Made by a program: the position numbers and the translations under genes
The notes under the pieces: model-generated
The model's input: the letters and a program-made list of their open reading frames with translations, nothing else
The model's database searches: none
What the model was told of the DNA's origin: nothing
Shown here: piece after piece, positions 27,561-40,900 of the stretch
Numbering within the stretch: position 1 is the stretch's first letter
Layout of the letters: each line of letters begins with the position of its first letter
Source: Pampus argenteus
Lineage: Eukaryota > Chordata > Actinopteri > Scombriformes > Stromateidae
Direction: 5' to 3'
Assembly: GCA_036937835.1 (NCBI GenBank)
Contig: CM072880.1
Location: forward strand, 13,026,501 to 13,090,500
Length of the DNA stretch: 64,000 bases

Positions 27561-28599
27561 CACACCACATATCATCTCAGACAGACACAGGCATGAAAAA
27601 AACCCCTTCCTCACACTTTAGTTTATGAATGTGAAACACCTTGTTGATTGTTGATTGGAGATCCATGATGCAACAATCTGTTTTTGCAATGTCCCTGATG
27701 TGTCTTTATGAGTGATGATTCAGGCAGATATACAGAATTTAAGTCTGTATATATTTGACTGTAGCTGGTTTCATTAACCTTCCTCCATTTCTCGTGACTT
27801 TGCATTTGGGGCTAAAAGAACTAGTACATCATTGTACTTGTCATGTAAGCTGGATGCCACAGGATGGAGACAGAGAGTAAATATCTAATTGGAAAAAAAA
27901 TCTTGTTTCATGTTCGTCAAGAGGGTTCTTGAGCAAATTTACTCAAATCTACATTAAGGTGTTGCCATATACAACCAAAGCTCTAAATATCTCAACCTTT
28001 ATGAAAACAGATGTCACACCCTGGATTTAGTCAAAAGGCTGGAACCTGGAGGACTTGTTAGTAAGGTTACAGTATTTTTGATTTAATAGTAACTCAGGTG
28101 CAGATTTGTGTGTTCATGGTAAAACTCATTATTGCATGAGAAATTAAGAAAAACAGAGTTGAGTGTACTAGATTATCTGTGCACTTGGATATTTATTTTT
28201 ATTTTTTATTTAAGTATTTCAATACTACTATTACTAGAACCAGTAATAATAATAAGATAAATATATATACAAATAATAATAATAATAATAATATATTCTA
28301 AAATAACAATTTCTAAATGTTAAACACTTTAAAACAAGCTACAAAGTGCTTTAAAACAGATAGACATGATGTTAAGACAGTTTGTCGTGGACCATAATAA
28401 CGGATGTACTCAGAGGAACTTGGAGCTTTAATTGGTTACATTGTAACTGCAGCATTATGTCGCTTAACAGACTGACTTAGTGTTCCTTATACATTATTAC
28501 ACTGTGGTCTGTATCCTGCAGACTTATGTCCCATGCTAAGTGACAAATAAATGTGCTTTCACTCCTCAGCAACATCCCTATGTACCAGGATTCACATAC
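27561..28599. other. upstream of the pfkp promoter, nothing firm
   Basis: The only structure is an (AAT)n-like tract near 28240-28295. No gene seen. Confidence 0.5.
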
Positions 28600-28905
28600 T
28601 GGCATTCTTCTACGGATCAAAACGCTCCCGCCCAAAACATTATCAAAAATGAATCCTATTGGTTCAAAAACAAAGGCGAGCAGCATGTACCGACACCTGA
28701 TTGGTCCACATCAACGCCAATCACTCACCCTCCAGTCAGTCCATGCAAATCGTCGGATAGATGCGGAACAGAGAAGGAGAACATAGCTGGCATAGAGGAA
28801 GACGACAGTTGCCCTTCATCCTTTAAGCACACTTTTATACAGTAGCGGGCCTGCTGTAATAGTTTATCGGAGTGGACTGGGAGACAATACTGAGACGCTG
28901 TGAAA
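28600..28905 (+). promoter_or_regulatory. pfkp: pfkp proximal promoter and 5' UTR
   Basis: Three CCAAT-type (NF-Y) cores lie 200-250 nt before the start codon: ATTGG at 28658-28662, ATTGG at 28700-28704 and CCAAT at 28717-28721. A GC-box-like CTCCCGCCC is at about 28626. A weak TATA-like TTTATAC at about 28834 could set a start near 28865. The exact transcription start cannot be read from sequence. Confidence 0.55.
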
Positions 28906-31028
28906 ATGGCGCAGCCAGACAGTAAGAAGATTTTCTTTGAGAACCTGTCGGGAGCGGGGAAAGCCATCGCAGTGCTGACTAGCGGAGGGGATGCTCAAGG
29001 TAAAGTGTGCGTTGACAGTTTCTCTGATGTGTATCAGTGTATCAGTGTTGGCAGGCCGACAGAGGTGATGCCAAATGATGCTGTAACGTTACTGTTAGTG
29101 AAGAAACGAGCCTTTCGTCCCTAAGGACACGAAGCTTTGCGCAGCAGCTAAATGCGCAACAGCAATTTAGTAAAGTTGTGTTTAATTGGTCCAGGAACCA
29201 GGCTAGCATGCTAACATGACATATATCCCGCTATCGCGCTAACAGCAGCATCCTGTACTGATTTGGTGATTTTTTGACTGCCAAGGTCAAGCCGTGCTGT
29301 GTGCTCCTACTATGGGACAGACATTATTAGTGCATCATAACTAATGACTTTATAATACCATTAAATTAACTGGCTGTATTATTCACTTAACAGGCCACTG
29401 CAATGCGGGGGTTGTACTGGCCAGCGTGGAGGTTAGCTCAGTGACAAACAGATATCGACGAGGAAGAAAGATAGATAGAAACTGCAAAATAGCATTCGTG
29501 ACATTGCTATTTTCGGTGATATAACATGTTAGATTGGCACTGTGGGTTAGCGGTGAGATGCCTGCATCCTGTGTACGTGATGAGCTGCATACGTCCCGTG
29601 CGTCACTGCAAAAAAACCCCTGGTCATGTGCTCCCCGGCTTGACTCTTAATTTGAGTGAAACACCCCTTTACATACACCTACTGCGATGTAAAGCCATGT
29701 ATATGTTAGGAGCATAATAGCTTAGCAAAGAGAATATCAGTATTATTACACGAGGGATTTTGAGATGTTATATAATAATACATGTTATATATAATTCAAA
29801 TTAGAGTTTGCATTATTTATATTAAAAATCAGTTTTGTGTTGTATATCAGTCTGCCAAGTGAATACATGTGAATACATGTATATAATGTAGTCTAAGTGG
29901 GCTGTGTTAGTCTGGACTGGAGAATCACCTGTTGCTGTGTAGTTCACGTGCCATCACATTGTGTTTGGAAGTCAACCTGTAAATGTTTAGCTCTCATTCA
30001 GTACTTTTTGCATTTCTCATTTTTACAGGAAGCAGCAGTACAGTTTCTGCATGTCGATCACTGGCCAAGTTATTCATAGCTCTTCTCTGCTCAGGAGAAA
30101 TGAATGGGCGAGAATTCACTGTTAGAGCTCCAACACACACACACACGCACACACACACACACACATAATAGAAGCATTTAGTTGGCCCCAGAACAAACTT
30201 CAGCCAATGAGACTATGGCATGCATGACAGGAACTGAACGTCTGTATCAGAGGGCATTGTGTAGCCTTGGCTTCGTCCTTTCACTCACTCTGCAGGCCAG
30301 AGTGTCAGGCATGCAGAATGAGGAGGCCAAAATGAATGATTGGAGGCTTTGATAAAGACTTCGAAACCTCTACAAGGAAAAAATGAGGAAGGATACATGT
30401 CTTTGATCATCTCTAAATTGTGTCTTTGATTCCTCTCTTATCCCTGGATGTGATTAAAAGCAGGCTGTTCATTTGAACACAGTTACATAACCAGATATAG
30501 GACAGCATGGTGAATGTTTGATCCCTTCCTGTTGCTTATGGATGCTTTGCATGTCACACTGGAGACAGACTTATTTCTGAAGGGTTTTTACCTCCCAGTA
30601 TAGTTTTTACTGTCCTCAAGTTTTTCTCTCTGTGTGTTTTGCCTTTCATTACCTCAAGCTTTGTGTTGCTTGGTAACCGCGCTGCTTGGCTGCCATTTAA
30701 CTTGTAGTGTTTGCCAGTTTGTGTAGAGAAAGGAAATTCAGTCCTTTCTTCTGTTGTTTATCTCCCTGAGTCAGCCAAGTTCTTGTTGGCCTGCTGTGGG
30801 TAAAGCACTTCTATTATCACTGTCAGTGTGTAATCTGACCATTGACATTCAAGTCACAGAGAAATGTCTTATTGGTTAGTGAGTTCTCTTAGACTAACCA
30901 CAGAGTAACCGAGAGGCTGAAGGAGGGGCAGCGAAACCTTCTCACCAAACATGGCAGTGAGCTGTAGTGAGAAAAAAACATTTTCCCAAGATAAAGATAG
31001 ACACCACAACCTCGGATAGCTTGTGCTT

Positions 31029-31073
<45 letters not shown>

Positions 31074-34000
31074 GGATTTACCTTGCAAATAAAGCCATTA
31101 CAATGATCTGTAGTGGAATCCCATGTGTTCTTCCTCTCTATAGCTTTATTATTTACATGGCTCCTCACAGCTGTATTTAAATGATGCACAGTTTCTCAAG
31201 TTTTCTTATTATACTCTAAATGTTTTGTGTGTGTGTGTGTGTGTTTTTTTTTTCCAGGGATGAATGCTGCTGTGCGTGCTGTGGTTCGAATGGGGATATA
31301 TGTGGGTGCAAAAGTTTATTTCATTCATGAGGTGAGTCTTACCATCAGCCTTTCTATATAGCTTAAAGCATTTGGCTGACAATTGCATTTTCTACATTAT
31401 AGTTTTTCTTACAGTCAACAAATCTCATGTGTAGAGCCAAACCAACAATGAACTGATCCTATTAAGTATTCTGTGTGTGTCCAAAGCCTGATCTATCTTA
31501 TTCCTCTGCACCTCCATTGTTGTACAGAAACTATATATATATAAAAAACATGTCAGCTTGTTGTGCTTCATATTACAACCTCTTAACTTTGTGCTACATT
31601 GTACATTTGTTAGAACTTCAGTCACAATAAGAAAGATATAGAAAAGCCTTATCCTTTAATGTAGGATTACTAGGATTTTTATCCTGCTGTAGTTTGCAAC
31701 TTTTGTACTTACTAAAGTGGGCCTGAAGTCAAGAAATCACCTTTTCCAGCCAAACCATCTCTACAGTAATCACCTATAGGGATGCATCAATCCAGTGTGC
31801 TGGGTCAGTATTATCAAACAGTGACCTTATTAAACAGATTGGATATTGGCATTGAAGTGATGGATCCTCATTTAATACACTTTCTTTGTCAATGTTTAAA
31901 TAAAAATTCTGCGGTTCTGATATTAGTCACTTAGTCTTGACGGGCTGCAGACTTTTTAGTGCCACAGCAATCCCTGCCTTCACTTTACCTTATCTAAAGA
32001 TGATTTCATGCACATGTTCAGAGTCAAATGCAGAATTGCTTAAATCTTATTTATCTGTGAGTACAGCATAGATGGCATCAGTGACAGATGTGTAAAATGA
32101 ATGTTAGTGCTTCATGAAGGGAACACTTGGCTGTTTATTCTCATGCAGCAGATGCTGGCGGAGCTTTGGCATCAGTGTATGCGGTGGTCCGACCCGCTCA
32201 GTGTTGTTACATAAGTGACTTTAGCAGATGTCCTGTATGAAACTCTCTCCCACGCAGGTACCGCAATATTCAAGTGTGTATGCTCGAATACACTGTATTG
32301 TAATGTAATGTACTGTGGTGTTGGTTATCTTTTAATATATGTTTTATATATTTATTTCAGCGATGATGACCTGGTGATGCATTTGAACATCTTTTAAAGT
32401 GTTTGTTGTTTGGAACGATTTGGTGCGGATTTACTAAGAAGCTTATTCTTGTTTTTTTATATGCGTTTGTCAGGGATATCAAGGTATGGTTGATGGTGGG
32501 GAGAATATAAGGGAAGCCACATGGGAAGGTGTCTCCAGCATGCTACAAGTGGTGAGTAATTACTACAGGGTTCTGGGAATGGTTGCTCTCTCATTGGTGG
32601 ATTTCTGTTTGACAGTTGAACTTTATAGAATAAAAATACAATTATTTGTATTTGTTTACAAGCTGAAACAGCAGACATTAAGGTTAGAATTAGCTAACAG
32701 AGAGCTCAATCGTGTAGCTAAAAGATAAGGCTACTTCTGTATTGTGGTGTTGCGCATTTTGCGAGGTTAGTGTTAGCAGAGAAAAAATAAAGAACATGCA
32801 AGTCATGTAGTTCAGGGAAGGCTATTTTTGTGCAGTGTGTATTCTATGCAAGACGCTGAACCACATACTACACCACGGACATAAATAAATATAAATAATG
32901 AAACAAAGTAATATCGAAAGTATTTTTTTACAGAATTAAATATTTTATTTAATAGTTTTGAAATAGGATATAAAACTTGAAATTAAATATTGACTGTAAA
33001 AAGGAAACATGGAGTGTGTCTGTGGACAAAGTATTAAATATATGAAGGTAACAAATGTGCAGTAAACATTTAAATTCTGTAAAAGTGGAGGTTGATGCAT
33101 TGCACAGTCGAAAGAAAACAGTGTGACTCAAGCTGTAGACATTGTCACACATGTAAATGTGCTATGTCATCATCAGGGTGGGACTGTTATTGGCAGCGCC
33201 CGCTGCAAAGAGTTCCGCACTCATGAGGGACGCCTGAAGGCCGCGCACAACCTGGTGCAGCGCGGCATCACCAACCTGTGTGTGATCGGTGGAGATGGCA
33301 GCCTGACGGGAGCCAACCTCTTCAGGGAGGAATGGAGTGGGCTGTTGGGGGAACTGGTGGAGCAAGGTTAGTTGGTGGCTCTGATGTGAGTCATTTCTTT
33401 TCTACTCTTAAAATCACAACAGTGGAAATAATCCCCAGCATGCAAGGACAGAATAAAGTCAAATGAAGAGAGAACTGTTTAGGATTTTCCTTGAGCTCAG
33501 CAGTTTCCACAGCTCGAAGCAGCGCTGCTCGTCCTGTTCTGTTATGACAACAAGCTGCGAGTGTAGCCTGTCTGAATCACTGTAGAAATACACTGGAAGA
33601 CACAGGACATGCACTGGTTTCCTTTCAGGTTCCATTGAAGCTAATGCTGTTCAGAAGTACTCGGCCCTTCACATCGTTGGGATGGTTGGCTCCATCGATA
33701 ACGACTTCTGCGGAACTGATATGACAATCGGTACTGACTCTGCTTTGCACAGAATCATTGAGGTGGTGGACGCAATCATGACAACCGCACAGAGGTGAGG
33801 AGGGTCGGAAGGCAGTTATACTGTAGTATGTGATGAGGCCGGGAGCTGTCCATTCTGAAGTGCCAAATAAAGTCCATTTAAAGTCATAAACTAATACTTT
33901 GTATTTACAATTACAGAAAATATTTTGTTTTAGCATGAAAATGCGTAAAATGTGCGTTTCATCACTGTGTCAGTGTTTCTTGGGAAATATATATATGTTA

Positions 34001-36813
34001 ATATCAGACACTCATATTTCTTGACTGCAGCACAAGCTAATAGATGTTGATTATGTAACACAATAATGATGACTTCAAATTGCAAACCAAACACATATCT
34101 ATGTTGAGGCTAATTTCAGCTGCTTTCGGCATCATATTTCAAATGTCTGCTCTGGACGACAGAGTGTTATTTGAGTGCTGTATTACTAAAATGCATATTT
34201 TCTGTTCTTATCTTCCAGCCACCAGAGGACGTTTGTATTAGAGGTCATGGGCAGACACTGCGGGTAGGATTTGATATTACGTTTGATAAAAACTTAATAG
34301 CGGATTCACAAACATAACTCCAGACAGCCGACGCAGAAACTGTTATCACCTCTGTTTATATGCACAGTGTTCTTTCTGTGTGTACTATCTTAGCTACCTG
34401 GCCTTGGTTAGCGCCCTGGCTTGTGGGGCAGACTGGGTTTTGATCCCTGAAATGCCTCCAGAGGACGGCTGGGAGGATAAGATGTGTCAAAAACTCTCTG
34501 CGGTAACACAATCTTATTTATTCCCCACAGTACACCCAATGAACCGTATTGAACCAGCCTCTATTCTGTATAATGTTTCCCTGACCCCAAATTCTGCACA
34601 ACTTTTCTGTGTTTGTGTACAGAGAGAATCCTGGCTTGTTCTTTATCCGAGAAGATAAATGTGAACATTTTAGTGTCAGTCGTCTGATGTCTTATTGTGT
34701 CATTTTTACTGCGTTGGAAACGTGCTATTGTTCTATGATTCAGACCCGTTCCAGGGGCACAAGGCTGAACATAATCATAGTTGCAGAGGGAGCCATTGAC
34801 AGGCATGGGAGGCCTATAACCTCTAGTTTTGTCAAGGATGTGAGTACCTGAGTGCAAAGAAAGGGGAAGCCAGAAGCATGGAGGCCTGACTGGAGGAAGT
34901 CAGTCTTCTCAGCCAAAATTATTATTATTAACAGCCTACAGTTCTTTTTAAAGCCATATTCACCATGATAATTGGCATCAGTATATTTAACAGGATATTA
35001 ATATAGGCGGAAAATCATAATCAATAGGATAACCATGATGCTGTATACTAAGCCTATGATAATGCATTAATGAAAAGCCGCAAAGGTAGGCAGGCTGCAG
35101 CTGGTTTTAAAGTGCATACACACAAGCTGTAATGATACTCAGGCTTCCTTAATGAAAGACTCTGGGCACCTTACCGTCCGGCCCCCGTGCTTCTGAAAGC
35201 CCACGTCACAGCCACAGTCTCAGTTTTTCTGTCATGCTTTTTTCTCCACCAACCCCCTCCTTGTAGAACCGAGCAGGGATGAAAAGGCTGAATATCATAA
35301 TTGTAGCCGAAGGGGCGATTGATCGTAACAACAAGCCCATTACCACTGACTTTATTAAGAATGTAAGTACAGTGCGGCAAGTTCCATTGTTTGAACTCCA
35401 GCTTGGACTGTATGACCTCTACTACTGTACTGCTGCCCTGGTGTGGCTTTGACTCTGTTGCTGCGTTTCTGGAATGCTCTATCAGACACACCTTGTAGTT
35501 TGGTAAGGCCGCTTTCACCTCCAACACTACTACTACTACTACTACTACTGCTTTAAGACCAGATACCCTCACTAAACCATCAAATATCATTAATACACGA
35601 CTACCTCATCTATTATTTTTATTGAATATATTTTGTGTTTCACTTTCTCACAGTAAATTTGCTCATAGAGATAATCACAGTATGTCCCATATTTAAAAGC
35701 AAACATGTGAAGCTTTGTGTTTTCTTGTTCAGCACTCGGGTATCTGTTTAATTCAGAACCTCCTGCTTGGGATCTTCTGTGGTGTTCAGCACAAGCTAAG
35801 AGCTCAGCGCTAACATGACATGAAAAATTAGGATGGCTTGCTCGTGCTTTGCTGTTTCCCCTTCTCTTCAGCTTTTCTTACTGTGTTCATGTATGTGTGT
35901 TTCATGTATGTGTGTGCATCAGTAAATGTACAGTCAATGTAAGATTCTTGAATTTCTACTGTTTTATATCAAGAATCTGGTAGATACAGCTTCATATTTG
36001 CTAAGACTTGTACATTTTCACCCTCCCAGCTTGTTGTTAAATGCTTGGGTTTCGACACGCGAGTGACAATCCTGGGTCACGTGCAGAGAGGAGGGACCCC
36101 ATCTGCATTCGACCGCATCCTGGTATGTTATACACAACAGTTAAATGCTGTAACATTGCCAGATCGGATTTATATGTCTGTACAATTTACACACTCAAAC
36201 GTTTTACCCATTGTGGCATTCACAATGTCCAGATATAGATATTCACGGATTTAACCTAATCTTAACCTTAGCTTTGAACTCTATATGAGGCATGTTCCAG
36301 TTCTCCAGAGCACCTACTGTTTAATCTCGTGTGTGTCTGGAGAGAAACGCCTCCCGGTTTTAGGTTAAGCCTATTAACAGATTTATGGCTCAGCACGTGA
36401 AGCACTGCATCAAAATATAGTGAGGAGGAATCTCCCCGCGTTTACCACAAACTAAATAAAACTGAAGCAGAGGAGGGTTCAGTGCAATGAAAAACTCCAA
36501 TCTTAGCTCCAGTGTAAAAAATATGTTGGTAAAGAATACATAACGAGTGTACGGGAGAAACAAATGAGGATGTGATGGCAATGATGACGCAGTGTTTTCT
36601 CTTGTTGTGTGCGCGTGTGTTTTCACACAGGCCAGTCGTATGGGTGTGGAGGCCGTTCTTGCGCTGCTGGAGACCACAGCAAACACGCCAGCCTGTGTGG
36701 TCTCTCTGTGCGGTAACCAATCGGTGCGCCTGCCTCTGATGGAGTGTGTGCAGATGGTAGGTACTGGACTGGTAGCTGGAAACAGGCCAAGACATCCACA
36801 TAGTCACACACAG

Positions 36814-36862
<49 letters not shown>

Positions 36863-37957
36863 AGGAGAGAGAAAGTGCAAAGTGCATGCAAACACAGATG
36901 CTCAGAAATGACTCAGAGAGGCGGAGTTGATGTGAAGCTCAAGTAATGATGAAAAACATGAAGTGGCACTAATGTTCACATGAGAGTTGATTTGTTTGAG
37001 AGGCAGTTGTGTCTGTTAATGATTATCCGAAGCATTTGTCAGGGTTGGCGATGACTGCCTGCAGGATAGTGATGGAATAGTAATTCATTCCCATAGTAAT
37101 GCACAATGAAGCTTTGTTGTATGCTGGTTCAAGTTGGACATATTTCTGCTGTTTTCAGTGGTTCAAAGAGGACAACCACTTTTTATTACAGGTCAAAACA
37201 AGGTTACGTATCAGTTCATTCCTAATCTGGATGCTGCCATGTTTAATCTTGTATTGTTCTCTGCGTTCTACATGTGGAAAGCCTACATAGAGCAATTGTT
37301 ACTGTCACAATACAATACAATACAAGCATCACAGCATATGCAATACATGCAGATTTTAAACCGTACCTGATATAAATTAAACAATGAATTAAAACTTGCT
37401 GCTCTTTTCCTCAGACTCAAGAGGTCCAGAAGGCCATGGATGAGAAAAGGTTTGAAGAGGCAGTTAAGCTCCGGGGCAGGTATACAAAAACCATTACTAC
37501 ACTGAAGATCAAGACATTGCAATCTGTTTGATGTTGCTTATTATAGACAGGTGTAGTAGGGAAAGTGGATCACAGTGATAATGTATTCTCAGGATACAGT
37601 CAACAATTCTTCTGAATGAATAAAGGGACAGAATTATTATTTTATATATTATTTTATACACTATAATTTAGGAATGTGTGGTGCTGTTTAATTTTGTCAT
37701 GCAACCCTTAACTTTTGACTTTATGTTGTGTGTTTTCATGTACCATGTATATGTTATGAACCTTATGTTATGTTATGTTATGTTATGAAACTGACTGTCC
37801 TCAATGTTTTATTGCAGGAGTTTTGAGAACAACCTGAAGACGTACAAACTGCTGGCTCATCGTAAACCAGAGTCTGAACTGCCAACTGTAAGTCACCTCA
37901 CAGCATCTTGAGATTCATCTGGAATTTTGACAGTGTAGGCAGCTTTGTCATACCCAC

Positions 37958-37996
<39 letters not shown>

Positions 37997-40900
37997 TCAC
38001 ACACACACACAGCACACATAGCAATTTCCAACAAGTCTGGAATACAGGAAGGTATTATGAGGACTTGAATTAGCCTCCAAAAGCCACTGAGAGGTTTAAT
38101 ATTTTATTATTTTGTCCCAAGGATCTGCCTGCAGACACTGACTCAGCTACCGCAGTCATGATGCGCTGTGCTGTTGCTATTTCCAGAGGTATCCTTGGCA
38201 AAACGAGGCTCACACACAGAGTTAATTAATCCTGTAGAACACGGGTTTGACCAAATTGCCAAACCACTTATTATTATTGTTACCACAGGAATCATGAACA
38301 TTACAGCACATTGACTTCTGGTCATGCTGGCATCTGTCAGATATGTTGTTTCCTGCTGTTAAGTGGAAAAATATGGTGACTTATGGGGAGCAAATAGTCA
38401 TAAACTAACTGTGTTACTTATATTTGCTGAGGCCCATCATTACAGACATTTGTATGAGGCCCAGCTGGCTCAGTGTTGGCTCTGTTGTGCAGTGATATTA
38501 GATGACACCTGGTTCCCCACCGAGGGACGACTTGTTCAACTCTGCCTGGAGCTGCTGTGGCTCCAAACGAGGCAGCTCAGCTTCAGCTGAAGACCAGAGA
38601 AGTGTATCAGCGGCACGGCAGGCCCCACGCTGCGGTGCTTCACCTCAGGGTTCGGCTCTCCCTGCGTTTGTGATAATGGCCACTGTAGGCTCAGAGTGTG
38701 TCCTCAGCTACACGCTGAGAGAATCAATCAATTTATTGATTCATTCGTGCTCTCCTTCAACATACCATTTTTATTTGGTGTGATGTGTAAAGTCGGCATT
38801 TGCTTGTGATGTTATTCAATTGCTTGCTATGTATTTTCTGCCCTCAGAGTAACTTCAACGTGGCAGTGTTGAACGTGGGCGCCCCTGCTGCGGGCATGAA
38901 TGCTGCTGTCCGTTCAGCCGTCAGGGTGGGCATTTCAGAGGGACACAAGATGTTTGCTGTCAGTGACGGGTTTGAGGGATTCTATAAAGGACAGGTGGGT
39001 ACTATAGCACTGATATACTGTTACGGTAGTATTATATATCTATATATTTCATATTTATGTGATTACAATCTTCCGCTGTTTTAATTGAAAATGATTCATC
39101 TAATAATTAACCCTAATAGCTTAAAAGATATTATATGAGTATTACTCCAATGTTTGAATCAATTATTCATATAGAATTGGCTTAGCTTGATGAGAGCCAG
39201 ACAGTACACAATGACTGCTAGCTCTCTGAATGAAGAATAATCAGGCAAACCCAGGGGATAATCTGTCCAGATTAATGTAAACCAATTTCCCACCCTGACT
39301 CTCCCTCCTCTGTCCTGCTCAGCCGAAACTGCTGCTGCGCCATCATAAACCGATAGAGGGCTGCATGCTGTAATATACAAACTGTAAAAATGTGTAATGT
39401 AATTCCGTAATGATGAATTAGGAGGGAGTCTTGAGTTTAGTCTGTTAGAGAAGTGAAAACCTGCGTGCTGTGACTGGTAAAACTGGTTTCACACTCTTCT
39501 CCCATAATCCTCTCCTGACCTTTTCCTATTGAGAAACCTTAATACCTCTCAGTCCAGAGTTGGTTCATTCATAGAACAGCACACAATGTACCACCGGGCC
39601 ATTTATCTTCATCCAAATGCGTCCAGTATCACTGGTTAGTTAAACACCCTGTGTGCGCCCTGGCCAACTGAAATCAGGCTACGCCAACTGACCCTAAAAA
39701 GATTAGCCCAGCGGGGAGTAATGGATTTCTGTACTTCAGCACTGTGGGACTTTATGTAAGAGAGTGTGTCCAGAAAATTAACTCTGATTTTAACAATCTC
39801 TGCACCAAGACTTCAGAAGGATGTGTCTGAATAAAACAGAACATCCAGACACTCATAATGAAAGAAGAAGTCACAGTACAATAATATTTCATTGTCATCT
39901 TGCAACCCGTGACACGGTGCTTCAATAAAACATGATTGCGTGTGTTGCTGTTTCCTTCCCTTCAGATTAAGGAGATTAAATGGGCTGATGTTGGTGGATG
40001 GACGGGACAGGGTGGATCCCTGCTGGGAACTAAACGGTAAAATCATGATTGGTTGTGTCTCATGGATAAATTTTTTAACATTAAAGCTTGTATCTGTCTG
40101 ATTCATTACTGCTGCAGGCTTTTCTCCACTCTGGAATCAGGCAGAGATTGATAGATTTCAGCTCCTGTATATGATTTGAAAAAACGTTTGTCGTGTTTGT
40201 GTCTTCCTCAGAACGCTTCCTGCAAAGCACGTTGAAAAAATTGCTGAGCAGATGCGAAAGCACAACATAAATGCGCTGCTAGTTATTGGTGGATTTGAGG
40301 TATGTTTCAGGCTCTTTTATCTCTGTACAACAAATCTGATGTTATTAATGAAGCTACATTCTCATCTTTGATTTTTGTCCACAAGATTATTACATCTTAG
40401 GTTTTGAAAATTTATGGCAGTGGCACTAATGTTATATTTCATATTTAGTAACATTATGAGAATAATGAAAGATATATGTTTGCTTATTTAAAGATGACAA
40501 AGTACATGCTGAAGCATAACTTATTATAATGTCAGTTAAGTGTAATGTTGATCATTTCTATCAGTCTCATCCCATTTCCCATGGTTCCTTACATAGTCAC
40601 GCACATAGTCCTGCTTCATTTCTCTGCCAGAACCTGGAACAGCATCAATTGTAGCATAAAGTTGGTTTACTGTAGATTTTTATGAGTGCTTTAAATATAC
40701 TATTAAAGAGAAAGTAAGATTCTTGATTTGTAGCAATTGAATTATTGAACCAACTGTAATATATACTTACAGTTTATTTACTTTGATTTGATTGGAAACA
40801 GAATAGTAACTGCTTTTCTCCAACCATTTCACGCACTCCCGTTTAGACGCTCACCAGCTTTAATTTTCCTGTGATGTATGCTAGTACTGTAAATGATGTT

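Noticed and set aside
32350..32400. TTTCAG followed by a short open stretch (DDDLVMHLNIF) in intron 2
   Set aside because: No donor follows, no family match, and exon 2 joins exon 3 directly with complete homology.
33123..33176. An in-frame upstream ATG before exon 4 of pfkp
   Set aside because: The frame crosses the GT-AG acceptor at 33177 into intron; homology begins only at GGTVIGS, so the ATG is intronic.
35171..35590. Minus-strand frame of 139 codons over exon 8b
   Set aside because: Antisense to the real exon and extended through a (TAC)n repeat read as poly-Val.
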